From: Hygrophila difformis
Taxonomy: Eukaryota; Streptophyta; Magnoliopsida; Lamiales; Acanthaceae
Direction of reading: 5' to 3'
DNA: 64,000 nt
Assembly (NCBI GenBank): GCA_030278955.1
Contig: JAOANR010000015.1
Coordinates: forward strand, 15,299,917-15,363,916
Numbering within the stretch: the stretch's first letter is position 1; each line of letters begins with the position of its first letter. Below are positions 36,101 through 47,730 of this stretch, in pieces. The position numbers and the translations under genes were made by a program. The notes beneath the pieces were generated by a model. That model saw nothing but the letters and a program-made list of their open reading frames with translations, was not told where the DNA came from and made no database searches.

Positions 36101-37168
36101 TGCGGTTTATGATAGATGGGAATAGACCACATCATTCATTTTACATCAGTGTCATCTCGCAGTCATAGTTGTGAATATTTTGTGGTTATCAATATTTATG
36201 CATGTACAGTGGGTAATAGCATGAATCAAACCCTAAAACTACAAACATGGAATTTAAAGACTAATCTACCAAAAACAATGTAAAATCTAAGAACTACAAC
36301 CATAATAAGGAAGAACACCAACATTATCTAAGGAAGCATAATAAAAATAAAATTTAGATCTAGGCCAAAAATAAAATAAAATAAAAATAAAACCTAGAAA
36401 AAGGCATTATCTCTAAAATTATCTAGCTATCCAAGAACAATAAAAATAAAAATAGCTCTAAGGCTACAAACATGCTCAAAACCCACATTCATACATTTTA
36501 TTAAAACATTCAAGTCAAAATATGATGTCAAATGATATATCTAAACACCACATGAGACAAGAATAATATTTTTTTGTTGTGTATCAAGTCCAACTCATGC
36601 CATCATACATCTTGTAAAATAACACAATAGACAAGAAACACATTTTTAAGGTATGAAAAGCAAAGTAAATAGAAGGGTAAGAAAATCCATACCAAATTTA
36701 TGAAGCATTTTCTTGTATTTCAACAACTAAAAAGCATTAAAAGTTCAACAAACAACCCATTAATTGGGTCTTCTCAAATTTATTTTTACACTAGAAAGCT
36801 GTAAAAATATGGAAAATGGTTACACTAATAAAATAAAAACAGCTGTTTACAAACTACATTACAACTACAACTAACAAATATTAAATGGATTCGTGTTCCC
36901 CGAATAGACACCACCAAACCATAATTCTCAAATTACATCAAGAATGAGATTTTTAATATTTTTATCATATTTTTGGATTTTTTAACAAAAATTTAATAAA
37001 ATAATAATATTTTTGTGTTTTTCTATACCAACTTATTATTTATACAAACTTGCATATATCTATCAGATACAATTGCTTTCTTATTTAAATAAGACCGGAA
37101 TACGATCAAATGTCCATGTTTAGACACGGAAATAGATTGAAAATAATGGTTAATTTTGGTCATTATCA
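33173..37168 (-). repeat. Solo LTR related to the Athila-like element (about 4.0 kb)
   Basis: Begins TGAAACTTTTGACAA and ends TTTGGTCATTATCA, like the 5' LTR at 10872-15575 and in the same orientation. It is flanked by CCCAA (33168-33172) and CCCAG (37169-37173), a 5-bp TSD with one change. No internal region, PBS or PPT is attached, so it is a solo LTR left by recombination. The most conserved stretch is 33240-33425 (CCCGAAAGCGCACGGAGT, then AAGACCGGATCGTTCACTGG), probably R/U5. It is clearly diverged from the young element. Confidence 0.8.
35531..36105. repeat. Palindrome array, AATGCGGTTTA / TAAACCGCATT units
   Basis: About 20 copies of GATGCGGTTT/AATGCGGTTT or its complement AAACCGCATT, many as back-to-back hairpins (for example AATGCGGTATAAACCGCATT near 35889). 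It lies 1.06-1.64 kb from the outer LTR end, corresponding in position to the GTCGCGGA array of the 5' LTR (1.26-1.80 kb). Confidence 0.85.
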
Positions 37169-37229
37169 CCCAGTAACTTATATATACATACATCAATATA
37201 TACCCACTAATATCGATCCTATACCGTTA

Positions 37230-37340
37230 TAGTCGTCACGACCATTGTGTCCGGCAGATGCGGGCAAAGTCTTTTCTTGTTCGAGATCAGTATCCTCCTG
37301 CCTATCATCGTCTCATTGTTGGAGTTCAAAAGCCTCCTGC
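37230..37340 (-). pseudogene. Piece of an unidentified reading frame split by the Tat-like insertion
   Basis: When the element and one TSD copy are removed, the minus-strand frame from 49287 continues here (acidic, ending after a Gln-Gln pair in TGA, with further open acidic sequence after the stop). Identity unknown; see the partner fragment at 49178-49287. Confidence 0.35.
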
Positions 37341-37345
37341 GTATC

Positions 37346-38004
37346 TGTTGGGGCCATATGAAATAATGGGCCGCGAGGAGCTATTGGGCCATAAGACATG
37401 GGCCGAAAGAAAGAGGAAGTCCAAAAAGAAGATGGGCTCAAGATTAGTAAGGCCGAAAGTACATAGTAAACCGAAGGGAGGGAACCGAGGCTGATAGAGA
37501 TTTCGGCCGAAATAGGAAGGAACAGCCGAAACCAAAACAACCGAATTGAAGAGAGAAAGAATTCGGCTCAGAAGGATTAGCCGGAGAGCGGTTACTCCAG
37601 CTCCGGCTATAAATAGGGGTCGACACACACAAAATCAGGGAGATCAATCCAACCCCCAAATTCCTTTTATCAAATTTAATTCCTTGTTATCTTTACTGCT
37701 TTCTTTACAGCTTTCCTTTACAGCTTTCCTTAGAATCTAGCCTAGTTTGTAGCGGTTACCATTTCCAAATCCACCGTTGCTCCTTAGCAGCTGGTAGTTT
37801 GGTTCCCTGTTTTTGGTGAATTCCGCCGTTGTTTCTTAACAACAGGCAGATTCTCCGTTGTATCTTGTTATTTTTGATCAATTCAAAAAAGATTCAGTCA
37901 ATTGTGGGCGCATTATTGTTAATCCGAACCCGTAATCGGTTTGATCCTTTTCCGGTAGCCTCCCTTGAGGAGAAAAAGGTCCTTGGCTACACCCGAGCCA
38001 AACA
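37346..38004 (+). repeat. 5' LTR of the Tat-like element (659 bp)
   Basis: TGTTGGGGCC to GCCAAACA. A TATA box (TATAAATA, 37608-37615) marks the likely U3/R border. The copy is almost identical to the outer 3' LTR (48518-49177), differing by one G insertion as far as I can see. Confidence 0.9.
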
Positions 38005-38005
38005 G

Positions 38006-38024
38006 TGGCACGCCCAGTGGGACT
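38006..38024 (+). other. PBS of the Tat-like element
   Basis: TGGCACGCCCAGTGGGACT lies one base after the LTR and starts with the TGG expected for pairing with a tRNA CCA end. I did not assign the tRNA. Confidence 0.6.
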
Positions 38025-38028
38025 CAAA

Positions 38029-40233
38029 ATGGCGTTCGAACAAGCAACTCCAGCAGCAAACACGGCGGCGAGGACTGATTTGCCGCCGATTCAGGAAGAA
38101 CGCGCACCAGAAGCCGGAGAATTCCCCCCAGGTTTCCCCGGACCATCACACTTCCATAATCAGGAGTTTTCAAACGATGATTTAACCCCGCGATTCCGAG
38201 ATCGGGTTCAATTTATGGTGGAAGCGGCGGTTACTAATTCGGTTCGCCAAATTGAAGGAAATATCCTGGCAGCGATGCTAGCCATGTTTAGAGCCGAAAT
38301 AGCGAGGAGTATGTATCCGATGGGAGCGCAGCAAGCTCCAGTGGCGCAAAATCCACCACCTGCGATGCAAAATCCTCACAATTTTCAACAGCAGGCCTTT
38401 AGGCCGCCAGGAGGGCACGGAGCTCGGCCTTTCGTTCCTCCGCAGCAGAGGTACGATCACCAACAGAATCAACCGCCTCAACCAGCTGTTCAACCGCCTG
38501 CTCCAGTGGTTCAACAACAATACGCACCACTTCAGCAGAATCCACCACAACTGGTTGACAGAGAGCTTATTGCCGAGATTATTCGCACACAGTTTGGGAA
38601 TCTCATCGGCCAGGAGAATAGGCCGATGTATCGGAAACCTTATCCAGATTACATTGAGGAGCAGTATCCACTGCCTAGAGGGGTGAAGGTTCCAGATTTT
38701 AACACTTTTTCTGAAGAAGTCGGCCGCTCTACCATCGAGCATATTGGCCGATTTACAGCTCAATGTACCAGAATCGCGCAAAATGATTTTCACAAGCTGA
38801 TATTGTTCAGTTTGTCATTAACTGGCCCAGCATTCGAGTGGTACATTAATTTGCCAGCGGGATCGGTCAACACTTGGGCCGAAATGGAGCGGTTATTCCA
38901 TGACCGATTCTATAATACCAGTCCGGAAGTCTCGGTAGTTGATCTGACGTCAACCAAGCAGAAGGCGTCTGAATCGGTTACTGAATTTATTGAAAGATTT
39001 TATGCAGTAAAGGCTCAGATGAAGACAATGCTACCTGAGCATGAATATATTCAAATCTTAAAGCAGAATTTGAAGTTTGCCATTAAGGACAGATTGATGG
39101 TAACAAGACCAAGGACAGTAGCCGAATTAACGGCTGAAGCTATAAGGATGGAGACATATTTGGCGGAACAGGCGGCTTTCAAATCAAGCCGGAGTCAAAG
39201 TGGAAGGTCACAACCTATCCAGTCAGCTGCCTCATTTGCTGAATCTCTGGATAGATGTGAAATTCAGGAAGAGTACAATACGGATGACGTTCCTGCATTA
39301 GCCGAAGTCGCAAGGGTAGAGTTAATCATAAAAAAGCCTATGACTTGTCCAGGACTTCGGCCAGCCAGAGGCAAGGAGAAAGAAGGAGGAGATGAATCTC
39401 AAAGGTTTTACTCTTTCGACTTGTCACAAATGGATGAAATATTTGATTATTGCCAGAAGAACGGATTGCTAGAGTTTAAAGGAAACCATCCACAGCCTAC
39501 CAAGGATCAGTTGGAGGCCGGATGGTGCAGATTCCATGGATCAGCTACTCATTCCACGGCGATTTGTGGGCATTTTAGGAAGCTGATTCAGAAGCATGTC
39601 GATGATGGGAAGCTGAAGTTCCCAGATAGGCTTATGGCAATTGATAACAATCCGTTCCCAGTTGCCAACATGGTGATGGTGCAGCCCAACCAGAATAAAT
39701 CGGTGCATGACCGATTGGGGGATCAAACATCATCTAGCAAGAGTTCTGTGCACGATCGGCTTGGGGATCGGCCATCGGCTCAGAAGTCAGGAGTATGGAA
39801 AAGACTAGGATCTCCGAAGGGAAAAGAGAAAGTTACAGATGTTTTTGACCGATTGGGGAATTATGAGGTAAAAGAGTGGATCAAGCAATCGGAGAGACAT
39901 CAGGAGATCGAGATCGGAGATAAGAGTGAGAGACCAACGTTGAAAATCATAACCAACGGATGGGACTCAGAGATGAAGTTAACAGCCGATAAACAGAATG
40001 GAAAGACTGTGATACAGATCACAGTCCCTGAAGAAGCTGTTAGTCCCGAAATGAAAAAGCTTAGAAGGCCACCAGCAAATACTCAGGTAGGCCGATGGGT
40101 CCAAAACTCTCCAGAAAGAAGGCATTTCGATCAACGCCGGTATGACCATTCAGCTTGGAGGGGTTTCCGCATGGGACTATACAGAGATGCCAGGATTGGA
40201 GCGGTCAATTGTAGAGCACAGACTGCCTATTAA
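38029..40233 (+). CDS. Gag of the Tat-like element, joined by deletion to the pre-RT region
   Basis: An open frame of 734 codons from the first ATG after the PBS. A P/Q-rich stretch covers about residues 100-180. The retrotransposon gag domain covers about 242-372 (FEWYINLPAGSVNTWAEMER). A C-H-x-x-C-like segment (WCRFHGSATHSTAICGH) lies near 505. Three copies of a VHDRLGD-like motif follow at about 555-620. No aspartic protease motif (D-S/T-G) is present before the frame ends, where the sequence passes directly into the region just ahead of reverse transcriptase. In complete Tat elements a protease lies there, so an internal deletion is likely. The element would need a helper protease. Confidence 0.8.
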   Translation: MAFEQATPAANTAARTDLPPIQEERAPEAGEFPPGFPGPSHFHNQEFSNDDLTPRFRDRVQFMVEAAVTNSVRQIEGNILAAMLAMFRAEIARSMYPMGAQQAPVAQNPPPAMQNPHNFQQQAFRPPGGHGARPFVPPQQRYDHQQNQPPQPAVQPPAPVVQQQYAPLQQNPPQLVDRELIAEIIRTQFGNLIGQENRPMYRKPYPDYIEEQYPLPRGVKVPDFNTFSEEVGRSTIEHIGRFTAQCTRIAQNDFHKLILFSLSLTGPAFEWYINLPAGSVNTWAEMERLFHDRFYNTSPEVSVVDLTSTKQKASESVTEFIERFYAVKAQMKTMLPEHEYIQILKQNLKFAIKDRLMVTRPRTVAELTAEAIRMETYLAEQAAFKSSRSQSGRSQPIQSAASFAESLDRCEIQEEYNTDDVPALAEVARVELIIKKPMTCPGLRPARGKEKEGGDESQRFYSFDLSQMDEIFDYCQKNGLLEFKGNHPQPTKDQLEAGWCRFHGSATHSTAICGHFRKLIQKHVDDGKLKFPDRLMAIDNNPFPVANMVMVQPNQNKSVHDRLGDQTSSSKSSVHDRLGDRPSAQKSGVWKRLGSPKGKEKVTDVFDRLGNYEVKEWIKQSERHQEIEIGDKSERPTLKIITNGWDSEMKLTADKQNGKTVIQITVPEEAVSPEMKKLRRPPANTQVGRWVQNSPERRHFDQRRYDHSAWRGFRMGLYRDARIGAVNCRAQTAY

Positions 40234-43200
40234 AGAAGGGTTCAGGCCACATAAACAGCCGGCCAGGAGGGCAGCGCCCGAATTAGTCCCAAAAATAAAA
40301 GAAGAAATAGAGAAATTGTTAGCGTCCGGGTTTGTTAGGCCAGCTAAATATGTAGAATGGCTATCAAATATTGTTCCTGTAATAAAGAAGAATGGAAAAT
40401 TGAGAGTTTGTATTGATTTCAGGAATCTTAATATAGCCACTCCAAAAGATGAGTATATGATGCCTATTGTTGACTTGTTGATTGATTCGGCCGCAAAACA
40501 GGGAATGCTATCTTTCATGGATGGATATTCAGGATACAACCAAATTTTTATGGCCGAAGAAGACATTCACAAGACTGCATTTCGGTGCCCTGGTGCCATA
40601 GGGATATATGAATGGGTGGTGATGCCGTTCGGACTGAAGAATGCAGGAGCTACATACCAGAGAGCCATGAACTATGTTTTCCATGACCTCATAGGGGATT
40701 GTGTTGAAGTCTATATCGACGACGTCATGGTCAGATCCAAAGATATCGAAAGCCACTTGAACGATTTGCGGAAGGTGTTCATAAGGATGAGGCTGCATGG
40801 AGTCAAGATGAATCCAGCCAAGTGTGCTTTCGGAGTACAGGCAGGAAATTTTCTCGGGTTCCTGGTATATAACAAAGGAATAGAAGTTGATGCGAACAAA
40901 ACCAGGGCTATCCAAGAAGCCAAACCTCCACATGATAAGAAGAGTCTACAGAAGTTTCTTGGAAAGATCGGTTTCCTGAGACGATTCTTAGCAAATGCGG
41001 CTGGAAAGTCGAAACCACTAACCGATTTATTGAGGTTGAAGAAGGAAGAGGAGTTCAAATGGGGAGTCAACCAACAAAAAGCCTTCGAACAATTGAAGCA
41101 GGATTTGATGAATCCACCTGTGTTGGTTCCTCCAATTTTAGGACGGCCATTGAAGTTGTATATAGCAGCGGCCGAAGAATCTATTGGAGCATTACTGGCG
41201 CAAGAAGACGATGAAGGAAGGGATCGGGCGATTTACTATCTTAGCCGAATCCTAAGGGACGCCGAAGTAAGGTACTCGCCGATTCATAAACTATGTTTAA
41301 GTCTTTATCATGCATGCCAGAAATTAGAATATTATATTCAGCCAAGGCAAGTGATAGTGGTAGCTTCGCTTGACATAGTTAAGATTATGATGAATGATCC
41401 GGTCAGTAGCCGAAGAATGGCCAAATGGGCCATGAAGTTAAATGCATACGATTTGAGATATCAACCTTTGAGGGCTATGAAAGGACAGATTGTAGCCGAT
41501 TTTCTGGCTGATCATGTGATACACCCGATGACCGATGACATCGATTATCAGGATCGGCCGAAAGAAATTGGTGAGATAGGAATTGTATACTTGCAACCAT
41601 GGGTAATGACATTTGATGGTTCTAAAGCCGCTTCAGGAGTTGGAGCAGGGTTTACCCTACAAACACCGGAGGGCAAGATATACAAATATTTCGTGCAACT
41701 GCCAGAGTCATATACGAATAACCAAGCTGAATATAAAGCGTTAATTTCGGGATTACAACGGTTGATAGAAGAAGAAGTCAGAGCAATCATTGTCAAAGGA
41801 GACTCGCAAGTAGTTGTTCAGCAATTACTAGGCGATTTTTCGGTTAAGAGTTCTCAGTTGATTAGATTGTATGAAGAAGCGGTTACTTTGTTAGAAGAAT
41901 TTGATGAGGTGTACATTGAATATATCCCGAGAGAAAAGAACGAAGTAGCCAATGAATTGGCTCAACATACAGCTAAATATCGGTTGATGCCGATAGCAGG
42001 AAATGTAGAAGTACGTTTGGCCGAAACAGAGAAGGCCGAATGGATAAAAAAGATAGCACAGACATTAGAAGATCCTTCGGAGGCTAATCCAGCCGAAAAA
42101 CGGAAAGCGGTGGACTACGTCATAATAGGAGGATTATTATTCAAGCGTGCTATTGATGGAATATTGCTCAGATGTGTCGGAGAAGAAGACGCTAGAAGGG
42201 TAATGGGAGAGGTTCATGAAGGAATATGTGGTGCACATCGGGCAGGAAAATCGATGAAGTGGAGTATTATTCGGCTGGGGTATTATTGGCCGAATATGGG
42301 TCCTGATTGTGAAAAATATGCAAGAGGATGCAGCGAATGTCAAAAACATGGGCCGATTCAGAAGTTACCGGCCGAAGAATTACACATAATGATCAAACCA
42401 TGGCCATTCAGAGGATGGGCCATGGACATCATAGGAAAAGTTCATCCCTCTTCATCGAAAAGACATGAGTTCGTGCTAGTGGCAACAGATTATTTCACGA
42501 AATGGGCCGAAGCTCAGGCGTATGTCAGTATTTCACAAGAGGAGGTGATTGAGTTTATCAAGAGACAGTTGATTTATAGATTCGGGATCCCACAGACGAT
42601 TCTAACAGATAGAGGAACTGTATTTGTGGGAGAAAAGGTCAAGGCCTTTGCAGACGAATACGGGATAAAAATTGTGCATTCGTCACCATATTACCCGCAA
42701 GGAAATGGACAAGCAGAGGCCACAAACAAACAGCTAATAGGAATTATAAAGAAAATATTGAAGATCAACCAAGAAAATGGCACGAAAAGTTATCTGAAGC
42801 ATTGTGGGCTTATCGAAATGCTAAAACTTCAGCTACTGGGTTTACACCATTTCGGCTGACTTATGGAATGGATGCAGTATTGCCAGCCGAAATAACAGTG
42901 CCGACTTTGAGAACAAGCCAGGCGGATTCAATGTCGGCCGAACAGTATGATCGTGCGATGAAAGATGAGTTATTGGAGATAAATTCCAATCGGGTGCAAG
43001 CCTTTGAGAATTTGCAGAAAAATAAAGATATTGTGGCCGATTGGTACAATAAGCGAATTCGTCTTAAGCGGTTTGAAGTTGGAGACTTAGTTTGGAAAGT
43101 TATATGGCCACCTAAGCAGAAGGATGGCCGATTAGGTAAGTGGAGTCCCAATTGGGAGGGACCATTTATTGTTCATACAAGATTACCGAATGGAGCATAC

Positions 43201-43287
43201 GTTCTGGTGGACGAAAATGGTGAGCAGATGTCAAATCCAGTTAATGCAAGATACATGAAGAAATATTATCCATCAGTATGGGATTAA
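40142..43287 (+). pseudogene. Pol of the Tat-like element (RT, RNase H, archaeal RNase H, integrase), frameshifted
   Basis: Frame +1 relative to gag, overlapping it. Reverse transcriptase covers about residues 50-280 (VCIDFRNLN, MPFGLKNAG, catalytic YIDD at 191-194). A Ty3-type RNase H and then an archaeal-type RNase H follow (FDGSKAASGVGAG, NNQAEYKAL, KGDSQVV). The second RNase H is diagnostic of the Tat lineage. The integrase has the zinc finger and the core (AMDIIG, LTDRGTVF, GQAEATN). The frame shifts near 42750-42800, after the integrase catalytic Glu; the integrase C-terminal part continues in another frame to a stop at 43287. Confidence 0.9.
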
Positions 43288-43440
43288 ACATTAAGTGATG
43301 CGAAAAAGTAAAGATTTTATTGCATGAACGAATAAGTACAAAAAGGGTGCTACTTCGGCCGAAAACGGCGTCGATAGCCCGAAATTACAATATACAAGGG
43401 AAACGTCCTATACTAAGCAGGCATATACAAGAGAAAGGTC

Positions 43441-43933
43441 CTAACGAAAGGAAGTGGGAGGATTCCCAGCCTTGTACAAGTGCCGCCTAGAGATATCGGC
43501 GAAGGCGAGACCACTGATTTCAGAACAGCAGCGCCGCCGATTGACCCAACCACCAAGCCTCAGGTACAGCCTCCGCACCATCTCAGACGAGAAGATGAGA
43601 AGTGCAGCAAGGAAGTCACCAATGGTGGTAGAAGGGAAAAGGGAATGGGGAAACCACAAAAAGAAGTGGGTCCCCCATTAGAAAAGGTCCGACAGGATAT
43701 GCAACCGCAAAGTCGAAAAGGGGCACACCAGCATAGCCGTCGAGACCTTCATTTGGAATAATAGATAAAGGTCCTCGTCCACACGAACATGGTGAAAGGG
43801 GCATTAGCTGAACTCGTGTTGCATAAGCAAAAGATTTTCGTACCACGTCTGGAAATCCTTGCACAAGAATACTTGCCAAAGACCATGGAGGAACTGGAGA
43901 CATGAAGTTGAGCAATGAAAAAGGGAGATCCAT
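43441..43933 (-). pseudogene. Small antisense ORF of the Tat-like element, probably frameshifted
   Basis: Two overlapping minus-strand frames (43933-43616 and 43659-43441) differ by one base and together would give about 160 residues. The second part is helical and Arg-rich (FSSEMVRRLYLRLGGWVNRR). Function unknown. It is transcribed, if at all, in the same direction as the antisense PMD gene. Confidence 0.35.
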
Positions 43934-44303
43934 ATTGTTAGAGAAAAAAGAGAAAAAGGAAGTGATAGATAAGTGTCAACAATGCCGGGTATTTATAGGA
44001 AGAGATAAGTGCTCGGCAGAAGAAACGGTCAATAGTAAATGTTATTTATGGGAAAACATTACAGCTGATTCCCGGAAAAAGCTGCTAATATTCAGAAATC
44101 AGCAATAAAGAAGACCGAAAACAATGGAATTAACGGGATACGAATCGCATTACAGAAGATACAAAAGATACGAATCCAAGTACAATGTATCGGCCAACAT
44201 AGTCTAAAAAGGGCCGATTACAGCTGTCAAGAGAAAAAGAGTGACCGAAATTTACACTTGACAAAAGACAAGTCAAAACACAGAATTGATATATAAAAAC
44301 AAA

Positions 44304-47300
44304 TTAGTAGTCTTCCTGGTCATCAAAAGGAACAGCATCATCCAAGCCTCGCGAAGTAGCGGTAGTAGGATTCACCGAAGACGTCATCAGATTCGGACTT
44401 GCTGAAGAAGAAGGGCCAGCAGTTTCACCAGGTGGGAGGTGAACGGTGGATGAACCAGCACCACAGGAAGCACCAGTTTTCCCTAGGAGAGAAAAAAGAA
44501 AAGGGGGAATAATAAGTAAGAGAGCATAAAAGAAAAATCACAACAGGAAATGGAAGGGAACAGGGTACCTGAAGGAATGATTGGCAAAGGTGGGTTATCG
44601 CCCGAAGGGGAGGACTCTATCTCGGAAGGGTCCAAAGGAAATAAGACATGTGGAGAAGAGACGTGAACAACACTTTGCCCACCAAGGCTCTTGATGGCCG
44701 AATCCAGTTGACCAACTAAAGACTGGGTTTCGGCCCATTTTTCTTGGAAGGTACCAAGAATGAAATCGTTGAAACTGATCCGCATGGCCAAATAAGAAGC
44801 ATCCTCCTGAGAATCCAAGATTTTGGCCCTGGGAGCTTCGGCCGATTGACGAAGGGTTTTGATCGATTGTTTCAGATCGGCCGATTTTCGCTTAGTTTGA
44901 GCCAAAATTAATTCCAAATCCTTCTCTTGTCGTTGGAGCTTGGCTATCTCAGACCGAATCAAAGAAAGGTCCTCGGACTGTTTGAGTTCCTGAGATTCCA
45001 CTTCGGACAGCTTACTCATTTGAGCCCGATACTCTGCAGAATAATTGTCGAAGATGGCTCGTGAAGAGGCTGCAGCCTCACGTTCGGCGGCAAGTTTATG
45101 CCGCATTTTTAAGTGAGCCATGAGTTCCTGATCCATTGAGAGGACAGACTTCGTAATCATCTGAAGAGTGCCATTCAGATTCAGAGATACCATCTCGTCA
45201 TGAAATTGTTGCTCAAGATGAGACAAGAGAATAAGGATCGGTTTAGGGTTGACGAATTCCACGTCAGATTGCCGGCCGATTAGATTACACAGCCTGGCCA
45301 AACAATCGCCAAGGTGAGTAGAAAGATCCGACGGACGAGAAACCAGAGAAGCAGGAGAAAAGAAATCGTCCAAGACATGCCGATCAGGAAATGGCGATAA
45401 AGGGACCTGATCGGCAGGGGCTTCATCAGCAGTCATACCACTAGATGGGAGGCCAGACGGTTTCAGAACAACTAAAGACGAGGGTGTAACAAAATCCGTA
45501 ATAGGCTGAGGACGATCGACCGAAAGAGGGACGGATGGGTCGGCCGAAGTAGAGTTTGCAATAAAACCCCGAGGGTTAACAGCAGAAGAACTAGCATGAA
45601 CGACCAAATTACTGGTACTGGCCGATGTGCGAAATTCGGCTACCGGAGAGGCCGATACCACAGTTGGAAGTGGAGGAACATCGGGTTGTGGCAAAACAGG
45701 TGGGACCTGACAAGAATAAGAAAAAGAAATTAGTCGAAAGAAAGGAGCCTGGAAAAGGAAAAGAGTAGTGTAACAAACCGCAAAAAGGGAGGCAGGGATT
45801 CTGCCAAGCGGTGAATGAGACGAACGCCTTTTGGTCTGAGTAGGAGGGAGAAAGTCGATAAGAGAGGCCGAAGGCGAAGCAGGCCTTTTTCGACCAGGTT
45901 CCGAAGTAGAGGAGCGAGGAACATCTGAAGAAATCGGATAAGTGAGACACAAAAGAAAAGGAACAAGCAATGATCAAAGAAGAGAGGGAAAGAAAAGAAA
46001 CATACCTGGGCGAGAAGCGGAAGACGAACCGTGAATGCGCTGAGGAGTGGAACCCGGGGATGATGAAGGGATAAAAGAGAATGCCAGAATAGGAGAGAAA
46101 CCACCCCTCCGCAGAACCGAATCAAGGTTGGCACTAAAAAAGGCACCAGCAACACCGTCCCACCAAGACCGAAAGCGGGAGGTAACGGACCCCGGACGAA
46201 CAGCAAACTTCCAAACCTTGAAAGAGATCAAACGTTTATGATAGAGAGAGCATTGCTGACGGCTGGCAGAAGCAGAAAGGCGTCTACCGGCTCTGAGGGC
46301 CTCCACTAAGTCTTGACCAAAGCCGAATTGACGGCTGACCAGATGAGGATTGTAAACTTCGAAAGGAATAGCAGACTTGGCAGATACAAATGTGGAACCA
46401 TTGAAGATCGGACGGGGTAATATACACCTATTCCAGATTTGAGCAAAAGCTAAAGGAAGAGGAGTCCCGAAGGGGGAAGTAGCAATCTCCCTGACCCAAG
46501 CAAAGTCAGCTTTCCGGTAGTGATAATGGGAAAAGGATTGTTCGACAGTACGACCCAGGAAATAGTTGATCCAATGAGGGATCGACAAGGGAGGAAGGGA
46601 TGCTCTAAGAAGATCAGGAGCGATAAAATGATTAGGACGAATGTCATGGGGAGGAAATTGGGAAATGTCGCGAAAGTGCCAAACCAACCACAAGTGAAGG
46701 AACCATAACGGACCACGGGCTTTATCAGACGAACCTTTTTCCCAACCCGACACAGTAGCCGAAATACCCGCATATAGATGAGCGAGGAAGAAATCGGCTG
46801 AGGGCAGGGTCACATGATTAAGAAGTGCCGAGGCCAAAGAGTGTGTTTCGAGGAGAACACCCTTAGAAGGAACACACCAGAAGAATTTCGTAAGGAAGTA
46901 CATCATGAAAGCAAGAGGCTCTGAAGGGTGTGGAGCAGGCGAAATAGGATCACTCTGATGGGAAATGATCCAATTGGCAAAGGAATCGCCAGAGGAAAAG
47001 CCGGTATTTTTCTCCTTGGGCAACGACATGATGGCAAGGTTATCCCCACGAACAGAGAGGCCTAGGAGAAGTTTCACATCCTGAATGGTGGGAGTCATCA
47101 TCCCCCAAGGGAAACAAAAACAGTTCACAGAAGGATTCCAAAAGCAAAGAAGGGCTTGAATAGGGCGAAGATCTGTGGGAAGTGGCAAGGTACTAAGGGA
47201 AATCATACGATAAACATATGACTTATTCCAAGAGTCATGACAGTGGGGTTCGAGATGATGATACCACGCCACATAATCGGGAGAGGGCGAAGACCAATTA

Positions 47301-47530
47301 GCGAAAGATGAAGGGAAAAGCTTGGAAGAGAAACAAGGCTCATACAGAAGAACGGAACGATTATCAAAAATCCGAGCAGTACATTCATCAATATCCTCAG
47401 GAATGCCCAACGGACCTAAGGAATAGAAGCCCTCAGGCAGGAGACGAACTGCGGAATGAGAAGCAAAAGAGTTCTCAACTCTGAGAAGATCAGCAGAAAG
47501 AGCAGTAACAGGAGCAGGGGGATTTTCCAT
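44304..47530 (-). CDS. Antisense four-exon gene: plant mobile domain plus coiled coil
   Basis: My exon model on the minus strand is 47530-46006, 45924-45779, 45706-44569 and 44482-44304. All three introns are GT-AG (81, 72 and 86 bp) with pyrimidine-rich acceptors, and the phases agree at each junction. The exons sum to 2988 bases, 995 codons plus TAA. Exon 1 carries a plant mobile domain (aminotransferase-like PMD: FWNPSVNCFCFPWGMMTPTI, then LLLGLSVRGD, later GPLWFLHLWLVWHF). Exon 3 is Ser/Pro-rich, then a coiled coil over roughly 150 residues. PMD proteins occur in plants as nuclear silencing factors (MAIN, MAIL1) and as passengers of Ty3/gypsy elements; antisense ORFs are known in Tat/Ogre elements. 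The start could also be the upstream ATG at 47728, but ATG 47530 begins the conserved-looking part after a pyrimidine-rich leader. Role unknown. Confidence 0.75.
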
Positions 47531-47599
47531 TGGAGAAGGTGGAAAGAGAGAGAGAAAGAGGAGAAGTTGGAAAGGCAGTTCACTCCAAATACGTGGTAG

Positions 47600-47730
47600 G
47601 CTACGTAAATAGGGGAGTGATGGAGAGTATCCTCGAGAGGAAGAAAATAACCGCCAAAAGGAAGAAGAAAGGGAGATTACTTGGGCTCCTTCGCATACGA
47701 AAGAAATTCGCCCAAGTAAGGAGGGCATCT
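47600..47730 (+). other. Tail of the internal region before the 3' LTR, duplicated
   Basis: About 130 bp ending in AAGGAGGGCATC before the LTR; the purine-rich AAGGAGGG is the likely PPT. An almost identical copy separates the middle and outer LTRs (48388-48517). Confidence 0.8.

Noticed and set aside
37428..37540. ORFs on the minus strand of the Tat-like LTRs (repeated three times)
   Set aside because: Same short frames in each LTR copy; promoter and leader sequence rather than genes.
41920..41970. Loss of the last catalytic Asp of the archaeal-type RNase H (Asn in ANELAQ)
   Set aside because: As far as I recall, Asn at this place is common in Tat-lineage elements, so I do not treat it as a defect.
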